A stretch of 7,130 bases of DNA from Caulobacteraceae bacterium UBA5005 (lineage in GTDB: Bacteria; Pseudomonadota; Alphaproteobacteria; Caulobacterales; Caulobacteraceae). This document shows positions 1 through 5,179 of this stretch, piece by piece. Position 1 is the stretch's first letter; every line of letters starts with the position of its first letter. The stretch lies in contig DGYN01000105.1 of assembly GCA_002398405.1 (NCBI GenBank), positions 59,800 to 66,929 of the forward strand. Direction: 5' to 3'. The position numbers and the translations under genes are program-made. The notes under the pieces are model-generated. The model searched no databases. It saw nothing but the letters and a program-made list of their open reading frames with translations, and was not told where the DNA came from.

Positions 1-31
1 GTCGCGGGTTCGAGTCCCGTCATTCGCGCCA
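1..31 (+). tRNA. tRNA-Asp, 3' end only (partial)
   Basis: The window opens inside a tRNA. The T arm is visible: stem GCGGG (4-8), loop TTCGAGT (9-15), stem CCCGT (16-20), pairing with one G-U. The 3' acceptor strand CATTCGC (21-27), discriminator base G (28) and encoded CCA (29-31) follow. The run GTCGCGGGTTCGAGTCCCGT is the same as the 3' part of E. coli tRNA-Asp as I recall it, and discriminator G fits Asp (bacterial tRNA-Gly would normally have U). The anticodon lies outside the window, so the Asp identity is inferred; another G-discriminator tRNA is possible. Confidence 0.85.
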
Positions 32-39
32 TCCTGCTT

Positions 40-62
40 CGCGGGACACCCTGCGTCTTCGC
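40..62 (+). terminator. possible hairpin terminator after the tRNA
   Basis: Bases 40-45 (CGCGGG) can pair with 50-55 (CCTGCG) through six base pairs including one G-U, with a four-base loop ACAC. A T-rich but interrupted stretch (TCTTCGCTATTCT) follows. It sits where the tRNA transcript should end and where the convergent gene on the other strand finishes, so it could serve either. The T tract is poor, so this is only a candidate. Confidence 0.35.
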
Positions 63-832
63 TATTCTCCATCACCATACCAAGCCTCGCGCACCCAGGG
101 CGCGGCCAGCGCCGGGCGGTACCATTTGTTGCCGGCGCCGATCATGGCTTCTTCGGGCTTCGGGTGGCCGTGAAAGATGACGATCCGGGTCTGCGGCGGG
201 CACGCCGGGGCCTGCCAGAGGCTCCGCGGGAAGGGCGGAATGCACCGCTTCTTGTAGGAAACCGCCCAGTCTTCCGGCCAGTAGTGCAGGACGCCGGCCT
301 GTTTCATGGCGGCGGTGAGGTATTCCTGTTCGTTGCGGTGCTCGGCCTTGACCTTCTCGAAGCCGGCCACAAAGTCGCTGAGCACGGCGGTGTGCTCCCC
401 GATTACGAAACGGTAGACCGATGAATTGCCGACGCCTGGCCGCTTCGGATTGAAGTCCTTCATGATGTAAAAGGGGCCCGGCGGCTCGAAGAAAACGTCC
501 AGCGAGCCGGTGATGATCACATCCACGTCCAGGAAAAGCGTGATCCCCCGCAGGTCGCCGAGTGTCTTGGCGAAGGTGGCCAGCTTCAGCCAGCCCCGTT
601 CAGGGCCGGGCGGCAGGCCGAGGGAGGGCAGGGGCTTTACTTCAACCCCCTTGTCGATGCCGGTCGAATCGTCGGTGAAACAGACGAAGCGATGGGGGCG
701 GGCCAGATGTTTCGAGACGCCGCGATAGAGCCGGTTGACGTATTCGGGGCCGTACTTCGTCCCCCACTTCATGCAAATGACATTGACCGGCGGGGCGCTA
801 TTTTCTGGACGCTTCAAGGGGGTCTTGGCCAT
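62..832 (-). CDS. putative glycosyltransferase, DxD-type (GT-A-like)
   Basis: This 256-residue protein most likely transfers a sugar from a nucleotide-sugar donor. The segment TLFLDVDVIITGSLD holds a DxD motif (D102, D104), the metal and donor-binding signature of GT-A enzymes, at the end of a hydrophobic strand. The N-terminal part has a Rossmann-like strand (VNVICMKWGTKYG, about 16-28) and FVCFTDD (49-55). Other marks are W81-K83 ahead of the DxD region, GNSS (135-138), EQEYL (168-172) and a late FHGHPKP segment (220-226), where GT8-like enzymes often carry a catalytic or metal-binding histidine. There is no signal peptide or membrane segment, so it should be cytosolic. The ATG at 832 is preceded by AAAGAGA (841-847 read on the minus strand) at 8 bases. 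It is divergent from nuoA and probably unrelated to respiration. Acceptor and donor sugars cannot be told; a surface polysaccharide or lipopolysaccharide role is a guess. Confidence 0.8.
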   Translation of the reverse strand: MAKTPLKRPENSAPPVNVICMKWGTKYGPEYVNRLYRGVSKHLARPHRFVCFTDDSTGIDKGVEVKPLPSLGLPPGPERGWLKLATFAKTLGDLRGITLFLDVDVIITGSLDVFFEPPGPFYIMKDFNPKRPGVGNSSVYRFVIGEHTAVLSDFVAGFEKVKAEHRNEQEYLTAAMKQAGVLHYWPEDWAVSYKKRCIPPFPRSLWQAPACPPQTRIVIFHGHPKPEEAMIGAGNKWYRPALAAPWVREAWYGDGE

Positions 833-858
833 CGTCGAAGTCTCTTTGCAAAACGCTG

Positions 859-876
859 TTTCGGGGTAGCCCGAAA
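859..876. repeat. perfect 7-bp inverted repeat (possible operator or leader hairpin)
   Basis: TTTCGGG (859-865) and CCCGAAA (870-876) are exact reverse complements around the four-base spacer GTAG. G-U pairs at 858/877 and 857/878 could lengthen an RNA stem. No T run follows on either strand, so it is unlikely to be a terminator. It lies about 54 bases before nuoA and 27 bases before the divergent gene, a position suited to a regulator binding site. The regulator is unknown. Confidence 0.5.
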
Positions 877-896
877 TGCTGGCGCGGTCGACTTTT

Positions 897-911
897 CGGG
901 TCTAGAACCCG
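897..911. repeat. second inverted repeat, CGGGT-CTAGA-ACCCG
   Basis: CGGGT (897-901) and ACCCG (907-911) pair exactly around CTAGA. The left arm is part of TTTCGGG (894-900), which repeats the left arm of the inverted repeat at 859-865, so the two structures are related in sequence. The site is about 20 bases before the nuoA start and overlaps the best -10-like sequence. It could be an operator or a 5' leader hairpin. Confidence 0.4.
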
Positions 912-923
912 CGCGACTCTCCT

Positions 924-927
924 GAGG
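924..927 (+). promoter_or_regulatory. ribosome binding site of nuoA, bearing on start choice
   Basis: GAGG at 924-927 is the only Shine-Dalgarno-like sequence before nuoA. It is 2 bases from the first ATG (930) and 5 bases from the second, immediately adjacent ATG (933). The second gives the more normal spacing, so the native protein may begin one residue later than annotated. Confidence 0.45.
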
Positions 928-929
928 CC

Positions 930-1310
930 ATGATGGACGCCTTCCTCGCCAAGTACCTAGCGATCGTGATCTTCCTGGGCATAGCCCTGGTGGTCGGCAT
1001 CGTCTTCGTGCTCCTGCCCATGATCCTGGCGCCCAAGGCGCCCGACGCCGAGAAACTCTCCGCCTACGAATGCGGCTTCAACGCCTTCGAAGACGCGCGG
1101 ATGAAGTTCGACGTCCGGTTTTATCTGGTCTCGATCCTATTCATCATCTTCGACTTGGAAGTGGCCTTCCTGTTTCCCTGGGCGGTGACCATCACCAAGA
1201 TGCCTCACGACACCCAGGTCTTCGCCCTGTGGTCGATGATGCTGTTCCTCGGCGTCCTGACCGTCGGCTTCATCTATGAATGGATGAAGGGAGCGCTCGA
1301 ATGGGAGTGA
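930..1310 (+). CDS. nuoA: NADH-quinone oxidoreductase subunit A (NuoA)
   Basis: NuoA is a small membrane subunit (ND3 in mitochondria) at the junction of the peripheral and membrane arms of complex I, where quinone reduction is linked to proton pumping. The 126 residues show three membrane helices: about 9-33, 62-84 and 93-116. The long loop between helices 1 and 2 carries the family signature YECGF with Cys48, the counterpart of the ND3 loop cysteine. Helix 2 has the conserved acidic pair Asp75 and Glu77 in the segment IIFDLEVAFLFPW. Length is typical. Two adjacent ATG codons (930 and 933) are possible starts. It is first in the nuo operon and overlaps nuoB by 10 bases. Confidence 0.97.
   Translation: MMDAFLAKYLAIVIFLGIALVVGIVFVLLPMILAPKAPDAEKLSAYECGFNAFEDARMKFDVRFYLVSILFIIFDLEVAFLFPWAVTITKMPHDTQVFALWSMMLFLGVLTVGFIYEWMKGALEWE
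1287..1293 (+). promoter_or_regulatory. ribosome binding site deciding the nuoB start
   Basis: AAGGGAG, a strong Shine-Dalgarno match, lies 7 bases before the ATG at 1301. An in-frame ATG at 1280 would add seven residues (MDEGSAR) but has no such site in front of it. The start at 1301 is therefore preferred. The site is inside the nuoA coding sequence. Confidence 0.75.
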
Positions 1311-1867
1311 TCAAACCTCCAGGCTACGGCGAGGCCGCGCGCTCCACGGTGCAGGGCTATGACCCCAAGCTGCACGACCCCTATTTCGACGGCTTCACAG
1401 ACCACCTGGCGGACAAGGGCTTTGTCATCGCCGCCGCCGACGACCTGATCACCTGGGCCCGCACCGGCAGCCTGATGTGGATGACCTTTGGCCTCGCCTG
1501 CTGCGCGGTCGAGATGATGCATTCGGCCATGCCGCGCTATGACATGGAGCGCTTCGGCTTCGCGCCCCGCGCGACGCCCCGCCAATCAGACGTGATGATC
1601 GTCGCCGGCACCCTGACCAACAAGATGGCTCCCGCTTTGCGCAAGGTCTACGACCAGATGCCCGAGCCCCGCTACGTCATCTCCATGGGCTCCTGCGCCA
1701 ACGGCGGCGGCTACTACTATTTCAGCTACAGCGTGGTGCGCGGCTGTGACCGCATCGTGCCGGTGGATATCTATGTCCCCGGCTGCCCGCCCACCGCCGA
1801 AGCTCTCGTCTACGGCGTCCTGCAACTGCAGAAGAAGATCCGCCGCACGGGGACCATCGAGCGGTGA
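1301..1867 (+). CDS. nuoB: NADH-quinone oxidoreductase subunit B (NuoB)
   Basis: NuoB (PSST, NDUFS7) holds the [4Fe-4S] cluster N2, the last electron carrier before quinone. The 188-residue protein has the four expected ligands: the adjacent pair Cys67-Cys68 in GLACCAVEMMH, Cys132 in MGSCANGGGYY and Cys162 in VPGCPPTAEAL. The segment RYDMERFGFAPRATPRQSD (79-97) lies near the quinone cavity and is fully family-like. The C terminus (LQLQKKIRR) resembles mitochondrial and alphaproteobacterial homologues. The first ~40 residues form the variable N-terminal part; there is no membrane segment. The start overlaps the end of nuoA (ATGGGAGTGA) and the stop overlaps the GTG start of nuoC (GTGA), so translation is likely coupled on both sides. 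Confidence 0.97.
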   Translation: MGVIKPPGYGEAARSTVQGYDPKLHDPYFDGFTDHLADKGFVIAAADDLITWARTGSLMWMTFGLACCAVEMMHSAMPRYDMERFGFAPRATPRQSDVMIVAGTLTNKMAPALRKVYDQMPEPRYVISMGSCANGGGYYYFSYSVVRGCDRIVPVDIYVPGCPPTAEALVYGVLQLQKKIRRTGTIER

Positions 1868-2514
1868 ATTGGACCGTCCCGGATAAGGAGCTGGAAAAGC
1901 TCGGCGCCCGCGCCTCCAAGCTGAAGGGCGTGACCGGCGCGACCGTCGCGTTCGGTGAACTGACCCTGGATGTTCAGGCCGACAGGATCATCTCCGTCCT
2001 CACCGAGCTTCGCGACGGCGGACAGTTTGAGTTCCAGCAACTGATCGACCTCTGCGGCGCTGACTATCCAACGCGCCCCAAGCGCTTCGACATCGTCTAC
2101 CACCTGCTCTCCATGACCAAGAACCGGCGCATCCGGGTCAAGGTCCAGACCGATGAGGCGACGCCGATTGCCTCGGCGATTCCGGTCTATCCCGTCGCCC
2201 TGTGGTTCGAACGCGAGGCCTTCGACATGTACGGCGTCGCCTTCGACGGCCATCCGGACCTGCGCCGCATCCTCACCGACTACGGGTTCGAGGGTTATCC
2301 CCTGCGCAAAGACTTCCCGATGACGGGCCACGTCGAGGTCCGTTACGACGACGAGCAGAAACGCGTCGTCTATGAGCCGGTGAAGGCCGTCGAATACCGC
2401 CACTGGGACTTCCTCAGCCCCTGGGAAGGCGCCGATTACGCCAAGCCGGGCGAGGGCTATCCCTATGTGATCCCGGGCGATGAAAAGGCCGCGAAGCCGA
2501 AGGACGCCAAGTGA
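1864..2514 (+). CDS. nuoC: NADH-quinone oxidoreductase subunit C (NuoC)
   Basis: NuoC (30-kDa subunit, NDUFS3) is a cofactor-free scaffold of the Q module that binds NuoD. The protein is 216 residues. Its family signature is plain: EREAFDMYGVAFDGHPDLRR, residues 116-135, followed by ILTDYGFEGYPLRKDFP. The N-terminal half (about 10-100) is the usual alpha/beta domain. The C-terminal tail after about 175 is charged, ends in a Lys- and Pro-rich stretch, and is variable in the family. The GTG start at 1864 overlaps the nuoB stop by four bases; GGGGA at 1849-1853 serves as its ribosome site. nuoC and nuoD are separate genes, as in alphaproteobacteria and mitochondria and unlike the enterobacterial nuoCD fusion. 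Confidence 0.97.
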   Translation: MNWTVPDKELEKLGARASKLKGVTGATVAFGELTLDVQADRIISVLTELRDGGQFEFQQLIDLCGADYPTRPKRFDIVYHLLSMTKNRRIRVKVQTDEATPIASAIPVYPVALWFEREAFDMYGVAFDGHPDLRRILTDYGFEGYPLRKDFPMTGHVEVRYDDEQKRVVYEPVKAVEYRHWDFLSPWEGADYAKPGEGYPYVIPGDEKAAKPKDAK

Positions 2515-3725
2515 TGGCTGATGACGTCTTCGAAACCCCAGCGCACGATTTCGACTCCAACAAGTTCACCATCAACTTCGGGCCCCAACACCCGGCGGCC
2601 CACGGCGTGCTGCGCCTGGTGCTCGAACTGGACGGCGAGATCGTCGAGAGGGTCGATCCGCACATCGGCCTCCTGCACCGCGGCACCGAGAAGCTGATCG
2701 AGTACCGGCCCTACACCCAGAACACCCCCTATTTCGACCGCCTCGACTACGTCGCCCCGATGAACCAGGAGCACGCCTTCGTGCTCGCCATCGAAAAGCT
2801 GATGAACCTGGAGGTCCCGATCCGGGGCCAGCTGATCCGGGTGCTCTATTGCGAGATCGGCCGCATCCTCAATCACCTGCTCAACATCACGACCCAGGCC
2901 ATGGACGTCGGCGCGCTTACCCCGCCGCTCTGGGGCTTCGAGGAGCGTGAGAAGCTGATGATCTTCTATGAGCGCGCCTCCGGGGCCCGGATGCACGCCA
3001 ACTACTTCCGGCCCGGCGGCGTCCGCCAGGACCTGCCGGAAAAACTGATCGCCGACATCGACGACTGGTGCGACCAGTTCCCAAAGATCCTCAAGGACAT
3101 CGAGGGCCTGATCACCGGCAACCGCATCTTCAAACAGCGCAACGTCGATATCGGCGTCGTCTCCCAGAAGCAGGCCCTGGAGTGGGGCTTCACCGGGGTG
3201 ATGCTGCGCGGCTCGGGGGTCGCCTGGGACCTGCGCAGGAACCAGCCCTACGAGTGCTACAACGACATCGAGTTCGACATCCCCTTGGGCAAGAACGGCG
3301 ACTGCTACGACCGGTATCTGTGCCGCGTGCAGGAGATGTACGAGAGCCTCAAGATCATGAAGTACTGCTGCGCCAAGCTGAAGCTGACGCCCGGCCTGGT
3401 GCTCACCGACGACCACAAGGTCGCGCCGCCCCGCCGCGGTGAGATGAAGCGCTCCATGGAAGCGCTCATCCACCATTTCAAACTCTACACCGAGGGCTTC
3501 CACGTCCCGGCGGGCGAGGTCTACGCCGCCGTCGAGGCCCCCAAGGGTGAGTTCGGCGTCTATCTGATCGCCGACGGCACCAATAAGCCGTACCGCTGCA
3601 AGATCAGGGCGCCGGGCTTCGCGCACCTGTCGGCCATGGACTGGATGAACAGGGGCCACCTGCTGGCCGACGTCTCCGCCATCCTCGGCAGTCTGGATAT
3701 CGTCTTCGGGGAAGTGGACCGATGA
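2514..3725 (+). CDS. nuoD: NADH-quinone oxidoreductase subunit D (NuoD)
   Basis: NuoD (49-kDa subunit, NDUFS2) forms the quinone-reduction site together with NuoB and descends from the large subunit of NiFe hydrogenases. The 403 residues are collinear with the family. The N-terminal loop GPQHPAAHGVLRL (23-35) carries the conserved histidines near the quinone headgroup, and YFDRLDYV (73-80) carries the conserved tyrosines. MLRGSGVAWDLR, HHFKLYTEGFHVP and the invariant C terminus GEVDR are all present. Hydrogenase-type metal cysteines are absent, as expected. The ATG at 2514 overlaps the nuoC stop as TGATG; a GTG three bases earlier (2511) is an alternative that adds one residue. AAGGA at 2500-2504 suits either. 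It ends with a four-base ATGA overlap into the next gene. Confidence 0.97.
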   Translation: MADDVFETPAHDFDSNKFTINFGPQHPAAHGVLRLVLELDGEIVERVDPHIGLLHRGTEKLIEYRPYTQNTPYFDRLDYVAPMNQEHAFVLAIEKLMNLEVPIRGQLIRVLYCEIGRILNHLLNITTQAMDVGALTPPLWGFEEREKLMIFYERASGARMHANYFRPGGVRQDLPEKLIADIDDWCDQFPKILKDIEGLITGNRIFKQRNVDIGVVSQKQALEWGFTGVMLRGSGVAWDLRRNQPYECYNDIEFDIPLGKNGDCYDRYLCRVQEMYESLKIMKYCCAKLKLTPGLVLTDDHKVAPPRRGEMKRSMEALIHHFKLYTEGFHVPAGEVYAAVEAPKGEFGVYLIADGTNKPYRCKIRAPGFAHLSAMDWMNRGHLLADVSAILGSLDIVFGEVDR

Positions 3726-4057
3726 GCCTCGAAAAGATCACCCAGGCGCAACTCGACGCCTACAACGCACAAGATCTGGACGCCTATTGCGCCTTCTTCA
3801 CAGAGGACGTGGTGGTGGCCGACGTTGGCGGCGGCGTGAATCTGGAAGGGCTCATCGCCTATCGCGAGCGCTACGCCGGCGCCTTCGCCAAGTTCCCCAA
3901 CAACCGCGCCGACCTGCTCGGCCGCATGATCCTTGGCAATACTGTCATCGACCACGAGCGGGTCGACCGCGGCGACGGCGTCACGCCTGTGTTCGAAGTC
4001 GCCGCCATCTACACCTTCCGCGGGGACAAGATCGCCCGCGTGGATTTCGCCAAATGA
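3722..4057 (+). CDS. NTF2/SnoaL-like protein encoded inside the nuo operon
   Basis: This 111-residue soluble protein is not a canonical complex I subunit. Its pattern fits the NTF2-like/SnoaL fold (cone-shaped alpha+beta): an N-terminal helix TQAQLDAYNAQDLDAYCAFF (7-26), then FTEDVVVADVG (26-36), a middle helix GLIAYRERYAGAFAKFP (43-59) and C-terminal strands ending FEVAAIYTFRGDKIARVDF (91-109). Members bind small molecules or act as isomerases, hydrolases or dimerisation scaffolds, so the fold alone gives no reaction. Possible polar pocket residues include Tyr14, Asp29, Asp34, Tyr51 and His78, but I cannot assign catalysis. GGGGAAG (3708-3714) lies 7 bases before the ATG, and both ends overlap neighbours by ATGA (nuoD and nuoE), so it is made together with the complex. 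I infer an accessory or assembly role; an unrelated passenger enzyme is the alternative. Confidence 0.85.
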   Translation: MSLEKITQAQLDAYNAQDLDAYCAFFTEDVVVADVGGGVNLEGLIAYRERYAGAFAKFPNNRADLLGRMILGNTVIDHERVDRGDGVTPVFEVAAIYTFRGDKIARVDFAK

Positions 4058-4710
4058 GCGTCCGCCGTCTCTCCCAGGTTCAGCCCGCGTCCTTCGCCTT
4101 CTCCGCGGCGACGAAGAAGAAGTGCGACTGGTGGATGGCGAAATATCCGGCCGCCCGCAAACAGTCCGCCGTGATCCCGATCCTGTGGCTCGTCCAGAAA
4201 CAGGAGGGCTGGGTTTCCGAACCCGCCATCCGCGCCATCGCGGGCCTGCTCGACATGCCGGTGATCCGGGTGCTGGAGGTGGCGACCTTCTACACCATGT
4301 TCATGCTCGAGCCGGTGGGTACGGCCGCCCTGATCCAGGTCTGCGGCACCACCCCCTGCGAGCTGCGCGGCTCCCGCGCCCTGATGGCGGTCTGCAAGGA
4401 AAAGATCGGCGACAAGGATCACCTGTCCAAGGACGGCCTCTTCACCTGGCAGGAGGTCGAGTGCCTGGGCGCCTGCTGCAACGCGCCCATGGCCCAGATC
4501 AACGACTATTATTACGAGGATCTGACGCCCGAGAGCCTGGCCAAGATCATCGACGACTTCCGCGCCGGCAAGAAGCCCAAGCCCGGCTCCTATGATGGCC
4601 GCAAGTCCTCCGAGCCGAAGGACGCCGTCCACACCCTGACCGATCCCAAGCTCTATGACGGCTCGGCCGCCAAGAAGCTGAAGCTCCCCAATACGGAGCC
4701 GGTGGGATGA
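4054..4710 (+). CDS. nuoE: NADH-quinone oxidoreductase subunit E (NuoE)
   Basis: NuoE (24-kDa subunit, NDUFV2) is a thioredoxin-like protein of the N module that carries the off-path [2Fe-2S] cluster N1a next to the FMN of NuoF. The 218 residues comprise an N-terminal helical part with KYPAARKQSAVIPILWLVQ (30-48), the family segment EVATFYTMF (75-83) and the thioredoxin-like domain. The cluster ligands are Cys97 and Cys102 (CGTTPC) and Cys137 and Cys141 (CLGAC). It is about 50 residues longer than E. coli NuoE. The extra C terminus is charged and contains PKPGSYDGRKSSEP, which resembles the end of mitochondrial NDUFV2. The ATG at 4054 overlaps the previous stop (ATGA). A longer in-frame reading upstream to 3787 lies across the preceding gene and is not used. 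The ribosome site is weak, so coupling probably matters. Confidence 0.97.
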   Translation: MSVRRLSQVQPASFAFSAATKKKCDWWMAKYPAARKQSAVIPILWLVQKQEGWVSEPAIRAIAGLLDMPVIRVLEVATFYTMFMLEPVGTAALIQVCGTTPCELRGSRALMAVCKEKIGDKDHLSKDGLFTWQEVECLGACCNAPMAQINDYYYEDLTPESLAKIIDDFRAGKKPKPGSYDGRKSSEPKDAVHTLTDPKLYDGSAAKKLKLPNTEPVG

Positions 4711-4916
4711 CCGGCGCCCTCGAGATCAACAAAAAGCGCATGGGCCTGATGATCGGCCTGGTCGGCGCGGCCATGATTGTCGCCGTGGCCGGAGCCTACG
4801 GCGCCTTCGTGCTCCAGGCGCCCTGGGGACTGCCCGCCTTCGTCATCGCCATCGCGGCCGGCTTCGCGGCGCAGTTCTGGTTCATCGCGGCCGTCATGAA
4901 GCGGGGGCGCTCATGA
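4707..4916 (+). CDS. small two-helix membrane protein between nuoE and nuoF
   Basis: I do not recognise this 69-residue protein. It has a short polar start with a basic cluster (KKR, 9-11), a hydrophobic helix at about 12-35, a short turn with PWG, a second helix at about 41-64 and a basic tail (KRGRS). By the positive-inside rule both ends should face the cytoplasm, with a short periplasmic hairpin loop. GGAG (4695-4698) lies 8 bases before the ATG. It overlaps nuoE by ATGA at the start and the following small gene by ATGA at the end. High GC third positions and the tight spacing argue that it is a real gene. The position suggests a complex I accessory or assembly protein, but the sequence gives no function. 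Confidence 0.8.
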   Translation: MTGALEINKKRMGLMIGLVGAAMIVAVAGAYGAFVLQAPWGLPAFVIAIAAGFAAQFWFIAAVMKRGRS

Positions 4917-5179
4917 TCGACGATCCCGAATACATCGCCCGCCGCATCGCCTACGTCGACACCCTGCGCAACCTGCACAAGCACAAGCGCCTGGCCGGAC
5001 TGATGGGATGTATCATCGGCGTCGTGCTTCTGGGTCTGGCGCGGATGCGCGAGCCGCACCGCGACTGGTTGATGTGGGTGGCGCTGGGCGTGATCTCCGT
5101 CAGCTGGGTGCTGTTCGGCTATGTCATCTATGCGCGGACCCGATACGTCCGCGCCCATCCCTTCGAGCGCTCCGCATGA
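4913..5179 (+). CDS. second small two-helix membrane protein before nuoF
   Basis: This 88-residue protein is unrecognised. The first 26 residues are hydrophilic and look amphipathic (ARRIAYVDTLRNLHKHKR), followed by a membrane helix at about 27-43, a charged loop RMREPHRDW (44-52), a second helix at about 53-73 and a basic tail (RTRYVRAHPFERSA). Both ends carry many basic residues and probably face the cytoplasm, although the loop between the helices is also basic. Start and stop both overlap neighbours by ATGA (4913-4916 and 5176-5179). It has the same two-helix layout as the preceding gene but no obvious sequence similarity to it, so the pair may act together without being a duplication. 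Role unknown; linked to complex I by context only. Confidence 0.8.
   Translation: MIDDPEYIARRIAYVDTLRNLHKHKRLAGLMGCIIGVVLLGLARMREPHRDWLMWVALGVISVSWVLFGYVIYARTRYVRAHPFERSA

Larger units (their letters stand above)
833..929. promoter_or_regulatory. divergent intergenic region upstream of nuoA and the glycosyltransferase gene
   Basis: This is the only sizeable non-coding stretch and must hold the nuo promoter, unless nuo is read from outside, and the promoter of the minus-strand gene. I see no convincing sigma-70 promoter. For nuo, TCTAGAAC (901-908) matches seven of eight positions of the Caulobacter housekeeping -10 consensus GCTANAWC as I remember it, but no good -35 lies at the right distance. 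For the minus strand, GCTACCCC (870 down to 863) with TCGACCG (891 down to 885) 14 bases upstream is a weak match. Two inverted repeats overlap these elements and are listed separately. Confidence 0.5.

Noticed and set aside
33..45. Hairpin CCTGC-TTC-GCGGG just after the tRNA
   Set aside because: The 5-bp stem has a tight 3-base loop and a G-U pair, and no T tract follows. It competes with the better hairpin at 40-55.
1..61. tRNA 3' end as a phage or island attachment site
   Set aside because: No integrase gene and no second copy of the tRNA 3' sequence is seen elsewhere in the window.
859..876. Inverted repeat as a terminator for an upstream transcript
   Set aside because: No T run follows the dyad on either strand, and genes on both sides diverge from this region, so no transcript is expected to end there.
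888..908. Caulobacter-type promoter TCGACT...TCTAGAAC for nuo
   Set aside because: The -10-like element is good, but the only -35-like sequence is 7 bases away, too close. It is not called as a promoter and is mentioned only as a candidate element.
1280..1300. Seven-residue longer NuoB start
   Set aside because: There is no ribosome site before 1280, while AAGGGAG is well spaced before 1301. The extra residues are translation of the nuoA end in another frame.
1810..2403. A 197-codon minus-strand frame opposite nuoC
   Set aside because: It is an antisense shadow of nuoC with no ribosome site or motif to support it.
2463..3659. A 398-codon open frame on the minus strand opposite nuoD
   Set aside because: It is antisense to a certain nuoD, with repetitive Val/Asp/Gly/His-rich composition and no recognisable domain. 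It is a codon-bias shadow.
3787..4053. An 89-codon in-frame upstream extension of NuoE
   Set aside because: The extension is Arg-rich out-of-frame translation of the NTF2-like gene. The ATG at 4054 with the ATGA overlap gives a normal NuoE N terminus.
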